From assembly GCF_001423745.1 (NCBI RefSeq), contig NZ_LMPC01000015.1, positions 1 to 40,821 of the forward strand: DNA of 40,821 nucleotides, in the 5' to 3' direction. The notes beneath the pieces are model-generated. The model did no database searches. It saw only the letters and a program-made list of their open reading frames with translations, and had not been told where the DNA came from. This document shows positions 1-8,035 of the stretch, piece by piece (within the stretch, counting starts at the first letter, position 1; every line of letters begins with the position of its first letter). A program made the position numbers and the translations under genes. This DNA comes from Arthrobacter sp. Leaf337 (GTDB taxonomy: Bacteria; Actinomycetota; Actinomycetes; Actinomycetales; Micrococcaceae).

Positions 1-459
1 CACCAGCTGCGCGCCGCCTGCAGCGGCGCCGGCGATGATGCTGACGGACTCGCCCTTGCTCTTCACGAACGAGTTGATCGCCGGGTTCGGGCCGATGTAC
101 GTCGCATCGATCGCGCCGGCATTCAGCGCCTCGATCGCGGCCGGGCCGGCGTTGAACACCTGCGTGCTCAGCTTGGTCTCACCCAGGCTCTTGGCGATGA
201 AGCCCTGCTTCACGCCCACCAGCGCCGGGGCGTGGGTGACGTTGCCGAAATAGCCCAGCTTCAACTCAGCAGCAGGCGTCGGAGCGGGGGCCGCTGCCTG
301 GGCTGAGGAATCACGGGACAGGGTTGACGCCACCACGGCACCGGCGGCAATGAGCAGCACCAGGCCGAGGGCAACCAGGACCTCCACGGCGCGCTTGCGC
401 TTCGGGTTGTTGCTCTCTCCTGCCACGATGCGAATCATTCCGGGCTGGGGACTTGTCAT
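1..459 (-). CDS. ABC transporter substrate-binding protein, sulfonate/nitrate type (5' part only)
   Basis: The gene runs off the left edge, so only the first 153 codons are visible. The protein starts MTSPQPGMIRIV, then has a basic stretch (NNPKRKR), a hydrophobic segment at about residues 26-46 and an Ala/Pro-rich linker. No lipobox cysteine is seen, so it is either anchored or cleaved by signal peptidase I. The mature part begins LKLGYFGNVTHAPALVG, continues with AGPAAIEALNAGAIDATYIG, and has the pattern of SsuA/TauA/NrtA-type periplasmic binding proteins for sulfonates, taurine or nitrate. The sulfate-assimilation operon about 4 kb away favours a sulfonate. That is inference, because the ligand-binding half and any ATPase or permease genes lie outside the window. 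Confidence 0.8.
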   Translation of the reverse strand, partial: MTSPQPGMIRIVAGESNNPKRKRAVEVLVALGLVLLIAAGAVVASTLSRDSSAQAAAPAPTPAAELKLGYFGNVTHAPALVGVKQGFIAKSLGETKLSTQVFNAGPAAIEALNAGAIDATYIGPNPAINSFVKSKGESVSIIAGAAAGGAQLV

Positions 460-561
460 TGTTTCACCATAGGGAGTGACATAAACCCGTTCAATGAAGC
501 GGAAACGGGGGGTCACGCGGGTTCATCTAGCGTCACATTCGGACGCCCTCAGGCAGCACGG

Positions 562-1875
562 CTAGGCGACGTAGGCGTCGGCTGCCGCAAGGGCATCATC
601 AAGAATGGCAAGGCCCGCGGCGGCGTCGGAGCGGTCCACGTTGAGCGGAGGCGCCACATGGACCCGGTTGCCCAGGACCAGCGGCAACAGGCCGCGCACA
701 AGGCACGCCTTGACGACCGAGACCATCGGTGCGTTCGCCGTACCAGTGGCCCCGGCCGGCACAAGCGGCTCTTTGGTCTGCCGGTCGCGGACCAGTTCGA
801 GGGACCAGAGGCCGCCGATGCCGCGGACGTCCCCGACGGACCCGTGCTTGTCGGCGAGCGCCCTGAGCCCTGGCCCCAGGACGTCCGCGCCGAGGCGGGC
901 AGCTGCTGCGACTGTGTCCTCCTCGTGCATGGCATTGATGGCGCCGACGGCGGCTGCGCAGGCGAGCGGGTGGCCGCTGTAGGTCAGGCCCGCCGGGTAC
1001 GGGCGCTTGGTGAACATCTCGTAGACCGCATCCCCCACGAGCACGCCGCCCAGCGGCACGTATCCGGAGTTCACGCCCTTCGCAAACGCCATCAAGTCGG
1101 GTGCCACGCCGTCGTGGTCGACGCCGAACCAGGCTCCCGTGCGTCCGAAACCGACCATGACCTCGTCCGCGATGTAGACGATGCCGTGGCGGTCGCACAG
1201 CTCGCGAACCCCCCGCAGGTAGCCGGCCGGTGGCACGATGACGCCCGAGCTGCCGATCACAGATTCCAGGACCAGGCCTGCGATCGTCGACGGGCCTTCC
1301 AGGAGGATGACCTGTTCGAGGTGGGCGAGTGCCCGCTCCGATTCCTCCTCCGGGGTGCTCGACCCGAACGCCGACCGGTACAGGAAGGGCCCGAAGAAGT
1401 GGACGGCACCGGCCGAGCCCGTGTCCGAGGCCCAGCGGCGCGGATCGCCGGTGAGGTGGATGGAGGCCGCCGTCGAGCCGTGGTACGAACGGTAGGCCGC
1501 CAGAACTTTGGGCCGTCCGGTGTAGAGCCGCGCCATCCGGACCGCATGCTCGATGGCCTCCGTCCCGCCGGTGGTGAACAGCACGTGCCCGAGGCCCTTC
1601 GGTGCGACCTCCACAATCAGCCGCGCTGCCTCGCTCCGGACATCGGACGCGTGGCCGGGTGCGAGCGTGCACAGGCGGTCGGCCTGCTCCTTGATCGCAG
1701 CCACGATGCGCGGATGCTGGTGGCCGAGGTTGGTGAACACCAGTTGCGAGCTGAAGTCCAGGTAGCGCCGTCCGGTGTCGTCGATCACATAGCTCCCGGA
1801 ACCACCGACCAGGGTGGGCACGTCGCGCGGCCCCTGCACCACCCAGGGGTGGAAGACCAGGTCGTCGGGATTCAT
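562..1875 (-). CDS. Class III PLP-dependent aminotransferase
   Basis: A 437-residue protein of normal length for fold-type I class III aminotransferases. Visible signatures are TTGGTEA at residues 101-107 (cofactor phosphate contact), IADEV with the cofactor-binding Asp at about 237, and AFAKGVNSGYVPLGG with the Schiff-base Lys at about 266. The start is supported by GGAGG just upstream of the ATG. The family transaminates omega-amino groups, for example GABA, beta-alanine, taurine or diamines. The N-terminal HPW motif also occurs in omega-amino-acid:pyruvate enzymes. A taurine or sulfonate-amine role is possible because a sulfonate-type binding protein gene lies 100 nt downstream in the same direction, but substrate cannot be read from sequence. 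It lies 36 nt downstream of rtcB and may be co-transcribed with it. Confidence 0.85.
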   Translation of the reverse strand: MNPDDLVFHPWVVQGPRDVPTLVGGSGSYVIDDTGRRYLDFSSQLVFTNLGHQHPRIVAAIKEQADRLCTLAPGHASDVRSEAARLIVEVAPKGLGHVLFTTGGTEAIEHAVRMARLYTGRPKVLAAYRSYHGSTAASIHLTGDPRRWASDTGSAGAVHFFGPFLYRSAFGSSTPEEESERALAHLEQVILLEGPSTIAGLVLESVIGSSGVIVPPAGYLRGVRELCDRHGIVYIADEVMVGFGRTGAWFGVDHDGVAPDLMAFAKGVNSGYVPLGGVLVGDAVYEMFTKRPYPAGLTYSGHPLACAAAVGAINAMHEEDTVAAAARLGADVLGPGLRALADKHGSVGDVRGIGGLWSLELVRDRQTKEPLVPAGATGTANAPMVSVVKACLVRGLLPLVLGNRVHVAPPLNVDRSDAAAGLAILDDALAAADAYVA

Positions 1876-1911
1876 GACATCCTCCGTTTCTCTTCGTTGG
1901 ACTGCCCGGGT

Positions 1912-3078
1912 TCAGTCGCCTTTGACGTTGACGAGCTGCCGGAGCCTGTGGCCGATCCTCACCAAGTCCTGCGCGTCGCGCATGACGACGTCAATGGGCT
2001 TGTACGCCGCCGGAATCTCGTCGATGAAAGCTTCCGTGGCACGGAACTCAATCCCCTGCATGGCCTTTTTCAGCTCAGCAAGGGAGAACGCCTTACGCGC
2101 CGCTGTCCGTGAGTACTCCCGGCCTGCACCGTGCGGCGAGGAATTCAGCGCCACGCGGTTGCCAAGCCCGGCCACTACATACGACGCCGTTCCCATGGAG
2201 CCGGGAATGAGTCCGGGATCGCCGCGCTCGGCTTTGATGGCCCCCTTCCGGGACACCCAGACGGACTTGCCGTAGTGCGTCTCCTGCCGGGTGAAGTTGT
2301 GGTGGCAGTTGATCCGTTCCCGTTCCAGCACCTTTCCGCCCGTCCAGTTGCCGAACTGGCTGATCACGCGGTCCATCATTTCCTCACGGTTCAGCAGGGC
2401 GAACTGCTGGGCCCAGTGCAGTTCCTCGATGTACCGCCTGAACTCGGCCGTGCCCTCTTCCAGGTAGGCGAGGTCGGCGTCGGGAAGCGCGATGCGTTTC
2501 TCCCGCGTGAGGCGCTGCGCGACGCTGATGTGGTGCTGCGCAATCTTGTTGCCCACACCGCGGGAACCGGAGTGCAGGAACAGCCAGATGGCATCCGTCT
2601 CGTCCGCGCAGACCTCGATGAAATGGTTGCCTGATCCCAGCGAGCCAAGCTGGAGCTCCCACTTCGGGACGTACTGGCCGGGATCAAACCTGGCCTTGGC
2701 AGCCTGCTTCCTCAGCTCCGCGATGCGTGGTTCGGCCGTGGCCATGACCCTGCGGTTGTTGTGTCCGGCCGAAAGCGGGATGACGTTCTCGATGGCCTCC
2801 CGCAGGCGTTTCCGGTCCGGTGGGAGGTCGTTGAGGAAGTACTGCGTCCTGACGGCAATCATGCCGCAGCCGATGTCCACCCCCACCGCAGCCGGAATCA
2901 CGGCGCCCAGGGTGGGGATGACGGAGCCCACAGTGGCGCCCTTTCCCAGGTGGGCGTCCGGCATCAGCGCCAGATGCGGATAAATGAAGGGCAGCCGGGA
3001 CGTTCTCACGGCCTGCTCCCGCGTCTGTGCGTCCAGGATGGAAGCCCAGTTGATGAGCCGGCTGTTGATGCGTTCCAC
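1912..3078 (-). CDS. rtcB: RtcB-family RNA ligase-like protein
   Basis: A 388-residue protein when started at the GTG at 3078, which has GGGAGG upstream; the open frame extends further 5' without a better start. The RtcB core is clear: PDAHLGKGATVG at residues 40-51, VDIGCG at 67-72 (metal ligands Asp68 and Cys71), GSGNHF with His152, HSGSRG with His169, NCHHN at 258-261, and SPHGAGR with His316 at the position that becomes guanylylated in characterised RtcB enzymes. RtcB joins 2',3'-cyclic phosphate or 3'-phosphate RNA ends to 5'-OH ends using GTP and Mn2+. It is shorter than archaeal or E. coli RtcB (about 400-480) and typical of the actinobacterial branch, whose RNA substrate is unknown. 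No archease or RtcR gene is adjacent. Confidence 0.9.
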   Translation of the reverse strand: MERINSRLINWASILDAQTREQAVRTSRLPFIYPHLALMPDAHLGKGATVGSVIPTLGAVIPAAVGVDIGCGMIAVRTQYFLNDLPPDRKRLREAIENVIPLSAGHNNRRVMATAEPRIAELRKQAAKARFDPGQYVPKWELQLGSLGSGNHFIEVCADETDAIWLFLHSGSRGVGNKIAQHHISVAQRLTREKRIALPDADLAYLEEGTAEFRRYIEELHWAQQFALLNREEMMDRVISQFGNWTGGKVLERERINCHHNFTRQETHYGKSVWVSRKGAIKAERGDPGLIPGSMGTASYVVAGLGNRVALNSSPHGAGREYSRTAARKAFSLAELKKAMQGIEFRATEAFIDEIPAAYKPIDVVMRDAQDLVRIGHRLRQLVNVKGD

Positions 3079-3284
3079 GATCTTCCCTCCCGGCGGGATA
3101 CGGCGAAAGTAAGGCCGCGGCCCGGCTGTGTCAACACCCCCGTGGCGACTCATGGGAGGGGATCCCGGCAGCCATTGCCGGACCGGGCGGCGGACTGCCA
3201 TCCTTGCTGGACCGGCACTGCCGGCACAGCCCGCCGCCAGCCACCGGCACAACCAGCCACCCGCCAAGAGGAAAGGACGAGACG

Positions 3285-3626
3285 ATGCCGCTCTACCTGT
3301 CGAGGTTCAGCTACACACCGGACACCTGGGCCAAACTGATCAGCAATCCCGAGGACCGCAGGAAGGCCGCCAAGACATACATCGAATCCGTCGGCGGCAA
3401 GCTCCACGGCTTCTGGTACGCCTTCGGCTCGCACGACGGCTACAACTTGTGGGAGGCACCGGACAATGTGTCCATGGCCGCGGTTGCACTGGCGATCAGC
3501 GGAGGCGGCGCGCTCAGCTCATTCGAAACGACGGTGCTTCTGAGCGTCGACGAAACACTGGAAGCCCTTCGCAAGGCCGATCAAATCAGGTACCGGCGTC
3601 CCGGCACCGGAGGAATGGATCCATAA
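3285..3626 (+). CDS. GYD-domain protein
   Basis: A 113-residue protein matching the small GYD family: YLSRFSYTPDTWAKLI at the N-terminus, GFWYAFGSHDGYNLWEAPD in the middle (the family's G-x-YD region) and a C-terminal dimerisation-type helix. A purine-rich GGAAAGGAC precedes the ATG. Family members resemble ferredoxin-like dimeric barrels of unknown function. It is transcribed alone on the plus strand, divergent from rtcB and convergent with the RelA/SpoT-domain gene, whose stop lies only 6 nt beyond its own stop. No function is assigned. Confidence 0.8.
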   Translation: MPLYLSRFSYTPDTWAKLISNPEDRRKAAKTYIESVGGKLHGFWYAFGSHDGYNLWEAPDNVSMAAVALAISGGGALSSFETTVLLSVDETLEALRKADQIRYRRPGTGGMDP

Positions 3627-3632
3627 AGGGCC

Positions 3633-4643
3633 TCAGTCCTGCATACGCTCCAGCCGGTACGTCAGTTTCGCCTCCCGCTTGGGGTCGTCCCCCAGGGATT
3701 TGGTGCGCGCAATGTAGTCCACGCCCCAGGTCTTCAGCAGGAAGTCGTCGGCGATCCGGACGTGGCCGGCGGGGAACTTGTAGTCCATTCTCTTGGCCAC
3801 CCCGGACCAGTCGGCGGTGCCGAAGAGCTCCTCGGCATCGGCCACTGTCCGCACACCGTTGGCGGCAAGCAGGTCCCCCAGCCAGCCGTACTGCCGGGCC
3901 TGGCTCCTGGGGTGTTCGGAGAGCAACCGGGCCAGCATGTCCTGGAGGATGTCCCCGGTGAGCTCGGTTGCGGCGGGGTTGGCGGCGAACTCGGCCGTGC
4001 TTTCGGCCTGACGGCGTTTGACGATGTCGTTGATCGCCGAGAACTGGGCGTCCGCGAGTTCGATGAGGGTTGAGGCCATGGTGAACGCGCGGTCCACTTC
4101 CGCGTTGGCCTCCGCGAGGCTCTTGTAGCGGATGTCATGCTCGAAGGCAGCCCATGCATGCTGCAGCACGGTGCGGATTTGGACTTCGAAGCGATCCCCG
4201 ATGAACGGCTGGCAGCCCACGGGAACGTTCTCGGCGGGGACTTCCAGGATCAGGTGCCGGCCGGCGTAGCCGATCTGGCCGTTGCGCCGCTGGGAGCTTG
4301 TTTTGTCATCGTCCTCGCGGCAGTTGAACTGCCCCTTGAGTGCCGTTGCAACGTCCGCGATGTCGGGTTCGAGGAACATAATCACCCGGACACCGATGAG
4401 GTCGTCGAGCTGCTCGAGTCCGTGTTCATACTTGAATCTGCCGTCGGCAGTGAGCCGGTCCAGCTTTCCCTTGACCGAACCGGGGTCCTTGACGCGGGCC
4501 TGCACGGTGTGGTGGTTGAGGCCGTCGTCGCGGAGCCGGGCGCGGATGGCATGCCCGATGGCATCGGAAGCCGCATTCAGCCGGGGCAGCAGCGCACTGT
4601 ATTGCTCCAGGGAGCTGGCAACAACGGAATCATGATCTTCCAA
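3633..4643 (-). CDS. RelA/SpoT-domain protein (possible alarmone synthetase-like) with C-terminal extension
   Basis: A 336-residue protein when started at the TTG at 4643, which has GAGGGGG at good spacing; another TTG at 4694 has no ribosome-binding site. Residues about 45-175 form a RelA/SpoT nucleotidyltransferase-like domain: RVKDPGSVKGKL (about 50-61), LDDLIGVRV with Asp at about 81, GYAGRHL (126-132, equivalent to the Tyr region that stacks on the base), and FEVQIRTVLQHAWAAFEHD (152-170, catalytic Glu). No HD hydrolase, TGS or ACT domain is present. The C-terminal half (about 180-336) is not recognised. It could be a small alarmone synthetase or a nucleotide-modifying toxin-like relative; no antitoxin gene is adjacent. 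It lies beyond the cysN terminator, so it should have its own transcription. Confidence 0.75.
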   Translation of the reverse strand: MEDHDSVVASSLEQYSALLPRLNAASDAIGHAIRARLRDDGLNHHTVQARVKDPGSVKGKLDRLTADGRFKYEHGLEQLDDLIGVRVIMFLEPDIADVATALKGQFNCREDDDKTSSQRRNGQIGYAGRHLILEVPAENVPVGCQPFIGDRFEVQIRTVLQHAWAAFEHDIRYKSLAEANAEVDRAFTMASTLIELADAQFSAINDIVKRRQAESTAEFAANPAATELTGDILQDMLARLLSEHPRSQARQYGWLGDLLAANGVRTVADAEELFGTADWSGVAKRMDYKFPAGHVRIADDFLLKTWGVDYIARTKSLGDDPKREAKLTYRLERMQD

Positions 4644-4739
4644 CCGGTCCCCCTCAGATCGTCGCGCAGCGCATCTACCCAGCAGAGTATCCAAGGCAGC
4701 GATTTTCAGCTACTGCCGGGCTCCGGGTCCTCCGGACAA

Positions 4740-4802
4740 AAACAGCGGCCTGTTCGCAGAACCTGTCCTCGAGGGTCAAGTTTGGCGAACAAGCCGCTGT
4801 TT
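4740..4802 (-). terminator. Rho-independent terminator of the sulfate operon
   Basis: Arms 4740-4757 and 4785-4802 are 18 nt each and pair with only one G-U, around a 27-nt loop. On the minus strand the stem ends in a run of five T. It begins 14 nt after the cysN stop, so it should end the sir-cysH-cysD-cysN transcript. It also separates that operon from the RelA/SpoT-domain gene. Confidence 0.85.
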
Positions 4803-4815
4803 CGTGCTGCAGGAA

Positions 4816-6237
4816 TCAGATCGAGTAACGCTCATCCTCGTGGTCGCCCGGGTGGTCGTTGACCAGGCCGGCGGCCAGGGTGTTGCCGTCCAGCGGATCA
4901 ATCACCAGGAAAGCACCGGTGCGGCGGTGGTGCAGGTAGTTTTCCAGCGGCAGCGGGGCGGCGAGCCGGAGCTGCGCGTGGCCGATGTCGTTGAGTTCCA
5001 GGCTGGACGCGCCCTCCAGCTTGAACGTGGCGAGGTCCAGTTTGCCGCTGACGCTGCGGACCAGGGCCTGCACGGTCCGGGTGCCGTGCTTGACCAGCAC
5101 CTTGGCGCCTTCGCGGAGCGGCTTCGGGGACAGCCAGCACAGCGCGGCGTAGAGGTCTGCCGAGGCTTCGCGGACGGTGCCTGCGGCGGCGATGGTGTCA
5201 CCGCGGGCGACGTCGAACTCGTCTGCCAGGCGCAGCGCCACGGACTGCGGTGCCACGGCTTCGGTGAGCTCGGCGCCCGCGAAGTCGATGCCCGTCACGG
5301 TGGTGGTGCGCGGGTCCTGGCCGGGGGTCAGCACGCTGACCTTGTCGCCCACCTTCACCGAGCCTTCAGTGATCTGCCCGGCGTACGCGCGGTAGTCGCG
5401 GTAAGCCTCGACGTCGAGTCCGCCGGCAACCGCGTCGGGAGCCAATGCCCCCTGCGGCCGGATGACCAGCTGCACGGGGAAGCGGAAGCTCTCCAGGTGG
5501 CTTTCCAGTTCGTCGGCGGCGGGCAGGGTCTCGAGCACCTCGAGCAGCGCGGGCCCGGTGTACCAGGGGGTGCGCTCCGAGCGCTCCACCACGTTGTCGC
5601 CGTCGAGCGCGGACACCGGAACCACCAGCAGGTCGGTGATCCCGTCGGAACCGAGGCCCAGCTCGCGGCCCACCTGCTGCACGTCGGCTTCGATCTCGCG
5701 GAACACGGACTCGCTGAAGTCCACCAGGTCGATCTTGTTCACGGCCACAATCACATGGGCCACGCGCAGCAGCTGCAGCACGGACAAGTGACGGCGGGTC
5801 TGCTCCAGGACACCCTTGCGGGCGTCGATGAGTACGACGACGGCATCCGCGGTGGACGCGCCGGTCACGGTGTTCTTGGTGTACTGCACGTGCCCGGGGC
5901 AGTCGGCCAGGATGAAGCTGCGGCGGTCCGTGGCGAAGTAGCGGTAGGCGACGTCGATGGTGATGCCCTGCTCGCGCTCGGCGCGGAGGCCGTCGGTCAG
6001 GAGGGCCAGGTCGATGCCGCCTGCCGAGCCGCCGAAGCCGCGGTCTGCGGACGTGCGGGCAACGGCGTCGAGCTGGTCGGCCAGGATTGCCTTGGAGTCG
6101 TGCAGGAGGCGGCCCACCAGGGTGGACTTGCCGTCGTCGACAGATCCGGCGGTGGCGAAGCGGAACAGCGAGGCATGCGCGAGCGGTGCGTCGTCAAGAA
6201 GGGCTGCCGCGCGGGCTGTATCGATTTCGGTGCTCAT
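4816..6237 (-). CDS. cysN: Sulfate adenylyltransferase subunit 1 (GTPase)
   Basis: A 473-residue GTP-binding subunit of ATP sulfurylase; with CysD it makes adenylyl sulfate (APS) from ATP and sulfate, driven by GTP hydrolysis. The EF-Tu-like G domain shows the P-loop GSVDDGKST (31-39), DCPGH (112-116) and NKID (167-170), followed by two beta-barrel domains. The length excludes a fused APS kinase, in line with an APS-reducing pathway. Its ATG overlaps the cysD stop (TAATG), which indicates translational coupling. Last gene of the operon, followed by a strong terminator. Confidence 0.96.
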   Translation of the reverse strand: MSTEIDTARAAALLDDAPLAHASLFRFATAGSVDDGKSTLVGRLLHDSKAILADQLDAVARTSADRGFGGSAGGIDLALLTDGLRAEREQGITIDVAYRYFATDRRSFILADCPGHVQYTKNTVTGASTADAVVVLIDARKGVLEQTRRHLSVLQLLRVAHVIVAVNKIDLVDFSESVFREIEADVQQVGRELGLGSDGITDLLVVPVSALDGDNVVERSERTPWYTGPALLEVLETLPAADELESHLESFRFPVQLVIRPQGALAPDAVAGGLDVEAYRDYRAYAGQITEGSVKVGDKVSVLTPGQDPRTTTVTGIDFAGAELTEAVAPQSVALRLADEFDVARGDTIAAAGTVREASADLYAALCWLSPKPLREGAKVLVKHGTRTVQALVRSVSGKLDLATFKLEGASSLELNDIGHAQLRLAAPLPLENYLHHRRTGAFLVIDPLDGNTLAAGLVNDHPGDHEDERYSI

Positions 6238-7259
6238 TAGAAATAGCCATCCTTCTTGCGGTCTTCCATGGCGGCCTCGGAGATGCGGTCATCCGCACGG
6301 GTGGCGCCACGTTCGGTGATGGTGGAGGCGGCAACTTCGATGACGACGTCGCGCACCGTGGCGGCGGCTGACTCAACAGCGCCGGTGCAGGACATGTCGC
6401 CCACGGTCCGGTAACGGACGGTCTTGGTGATGACTTCCTCGTCGGGGCGCGGCTGGGACACTTCGCCCACTGCGCGCCACATGCCGTCGCGGGCAAAGAC
6501 CTCGCGGTCATGGGCGTAGTACAGGCCGGGCAGCTCGATGTTTTCGCGCTCGATGTAGCGCCACACATCCAGCTCGGTCCAGTTGCTGATGGGGAACGCG
6601 CGCACGTGCTGGCCCACGGTGTGGCGGCCGTTGTACAGGTTCCACAGCTCGGGACGCTGGTTGCGCGGGTCCCACTGGCCGAATTCGTCGCGGAGGCTCA
6701 GGATGCGCTCCTTGGCGCGGGCCTTGTCCTCGTCGCGGCGGCCGCCACCGAAGACGGCGTCGAACTTGTTGCGCTGGATCGCGTCCAGCAGCGGGACGGT
6801 CTGCAGCGGGTTGCGGGTGCCGTCGGCACGCTCGGCCAGTTCGCCTGAATCGATGAATTCCTGGACCGAGCCGACAACCAGCTTCAGGCCAAGGCGCTCA
6901 ACAGTGCGGTCGCGGAAGTCGATGACCTCGGGAAAGTTGTGTCCGGTGTCGACGTGCAGCACGGGGAAGGGAACCTTGCCCGGCCAGAACGCCTTGGTGG
7001 CGAGGTGCAGCATGACCACGGAGTCCTTGCCGCCGGAGAACAGCAGCGCAGGCTTCTCGAACTCGGCCACTACCTCGCGGATGATGTGGATGGCCTCGGA
7101 CTCGAGGGTGTCCAGGCTGGAGAGCCTTGCCACTGCTTCTCCACGCGGCTTAGACACACTCGCTCGTTCCTCGCTCGCGCGATGCGCCGCTTTCGGAGAA
7201 TCAGCGTCAAGTTCCAGCACAGACAGCTCCAGGTCCTCGTTGGTGGTTTCGATGCTCAT
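6237..7259 (-). CDS. cysD: Sulfate adenylyltransferase subunit 2
   Basis: A 340-residue catalytic subunit of ATP sulfurylase from the PP-loop ATP pyrophosphatase family; the motif FSGGKDSVVMLHLA is visible. The start at 7259 is chosen because its ATG overlaps the cysH stop (ATGA); an upstream ATG would extend the overlap without a ribosome-binding site. The C-terminal region has the usual ERGATRADDR and ends KKDGYF. Residues about 24-34 are encoded by a Ser/Arg/Glu-rich segment whose DNA (7157-7188) looks like an extragenic repeat, so the N-terminus is longer than the usual CysD of about 300 residues. Confidence 0.95.
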   Translation of the reverse strand: MSIETTNEDLELSVLELDADSPKAAHRASEERASVSKPRGEAVARLSSLDTLESEAIHIIREVVAEFEKPALLFSGGKDSVVMLHLATKAFWPGKVPFPVLHVDTGHNFPEVIDFRDRTVERLGLKLVVGSVQEFIDSGELAERADGTRNPLQTVPLLDAIQRNKFDAVFGGGRRDEDKARAKERILSLRDEFGQWDPRNQRPELWNLYNGRHTVGQHVRAFPISNWTELDVWRYIERENIELPGLYYAHDREVFARDGMWRAVGEVSQPRPDEEVITKTVRYRTVGDMSCTGAVESAAATVRDVVIEVAASTITERGATRADDRISEAAMEDRKKDGYF

Positions 7260-8035
7260 ACGTGTAGTCCGCATTCTGTCTTGTCGGTTCCTGCCCAGCG
7301 GCCGGCGCGGGGGTCATCGCCGGGCGCTACCTTGCGGGTGCAGGGCTGGCAGCCAATGGACGGGTAGCCCTGTGAAAGCAGCGGGTTGACGGGAAGGAGG
7401 TTGTCGTCGGAGTACTGCACCAGCTGGTCGAAGCTCCACGCTGCCACCGGGTTGACCTTGACCAGGCCGTTGGTTTCGTCCCAGGTGATCAGCGGGGTGT
7501 TGGTGCGGGTGGGGGCTTCGTCGCGGCGCACGCCGGTGAACCACAGTTCGTAGCCGGCGAGCGTGCGGCGCAGCGGGGCCACCTTGCGGAGGGCGCAGCA
7601 CTGGGCGGCGTCCCGTGCAAAGAGGTCCTTGCCGAGGAGTCGGTCCTGCTGCTCGACCGTGTTCTCCGGGAGGACATCCACCACATTGACGCGGAGGTTT
7701 GCGGCAACCTCGTCGCGCGTGGCGTAGGTTTCCGGGAAGTGGTAGCCGGTTTCCAGGAACAGTACGTCGACGCCGGGAAGCTGGTCGGCGACCAGTGCAG
7801 GCAGCACGGCGTCGGCCATGGAGCAGGCCACGGCGACGGCGGGCAGGTCGAAGTTCCGGGCAACCCAGGCGATGACGTCGCGGGCCGGAGCGTCCCAGCC
7901 GAGCTCGGCAGCGCCCGCCTCGGCCAGTGCTTTGAGCTCGTCGTGGGAGCGGAGGGTTGCGGCGGTCGAGCTTGTCGAGACCGGGGTTTCGGCGGGCTCA
8001 ACCACCGGGTCTACTCCAAGTGCGTGCTTGCTCAT
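7256..8035 (-). CDS. cysH: Assimilatory APS reductase (phosphoadenylylsulfate reductase family)
   Basis: A 259-residue reductase of the PP-loop family. It has the four-cysteine [4Fe-4S] signature Cys146-Cys147 and Cys229-x2-Cys232, which marks bacterial enzymes that reduce APS rather than PAPS, and the catalytic C-terminal Cys255 in KTECGLHV. It converts APS to sulfite and AMP with thioredoxin or similar. Both ends overlap neighbours by 4 nt (sir upstream, cysD downstream). Residues about 11-24 come from an imperfect inverted repeat in the DNA (7964-8003) of extragenic type; the rest is of normal length for the family. Confidence 0.95.
   Translation of the reverse strand: MSKHALGVDPVVEPAETPVSTSSTAATLRSHDELKALAEAGAAELGWDAPARDVIAWVARNFDLPAVAVACSMADAVLPALVADQLPGVDVLFLETGYHFPETYATRDEVAANLRVNVVDVLPENTVEQQDRLLGKDLFARDAAQCCALRKVAPLRRTLAGYELWFTGVRRDEAPTRTNTPLITWDETNGLVKVNPVAAWSFDQLVQYSDDNLLPVNPLLSQGYPSIGCQPCTRKVAPGDDPRAGRWAGTDKTECGLHV

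Noticed and set aside
658..2112. Long plus-strand frame opposite the aminotransferase
   Set aside because: It mirrors the real gene in high-GC DNA, has no family pattern and no ribosome-binding site.
4804..6240. 478-codon plus-strand frame opposite cysN
   Set aside because: Antisense shadow; CysN motifs are complete on the minus strand.
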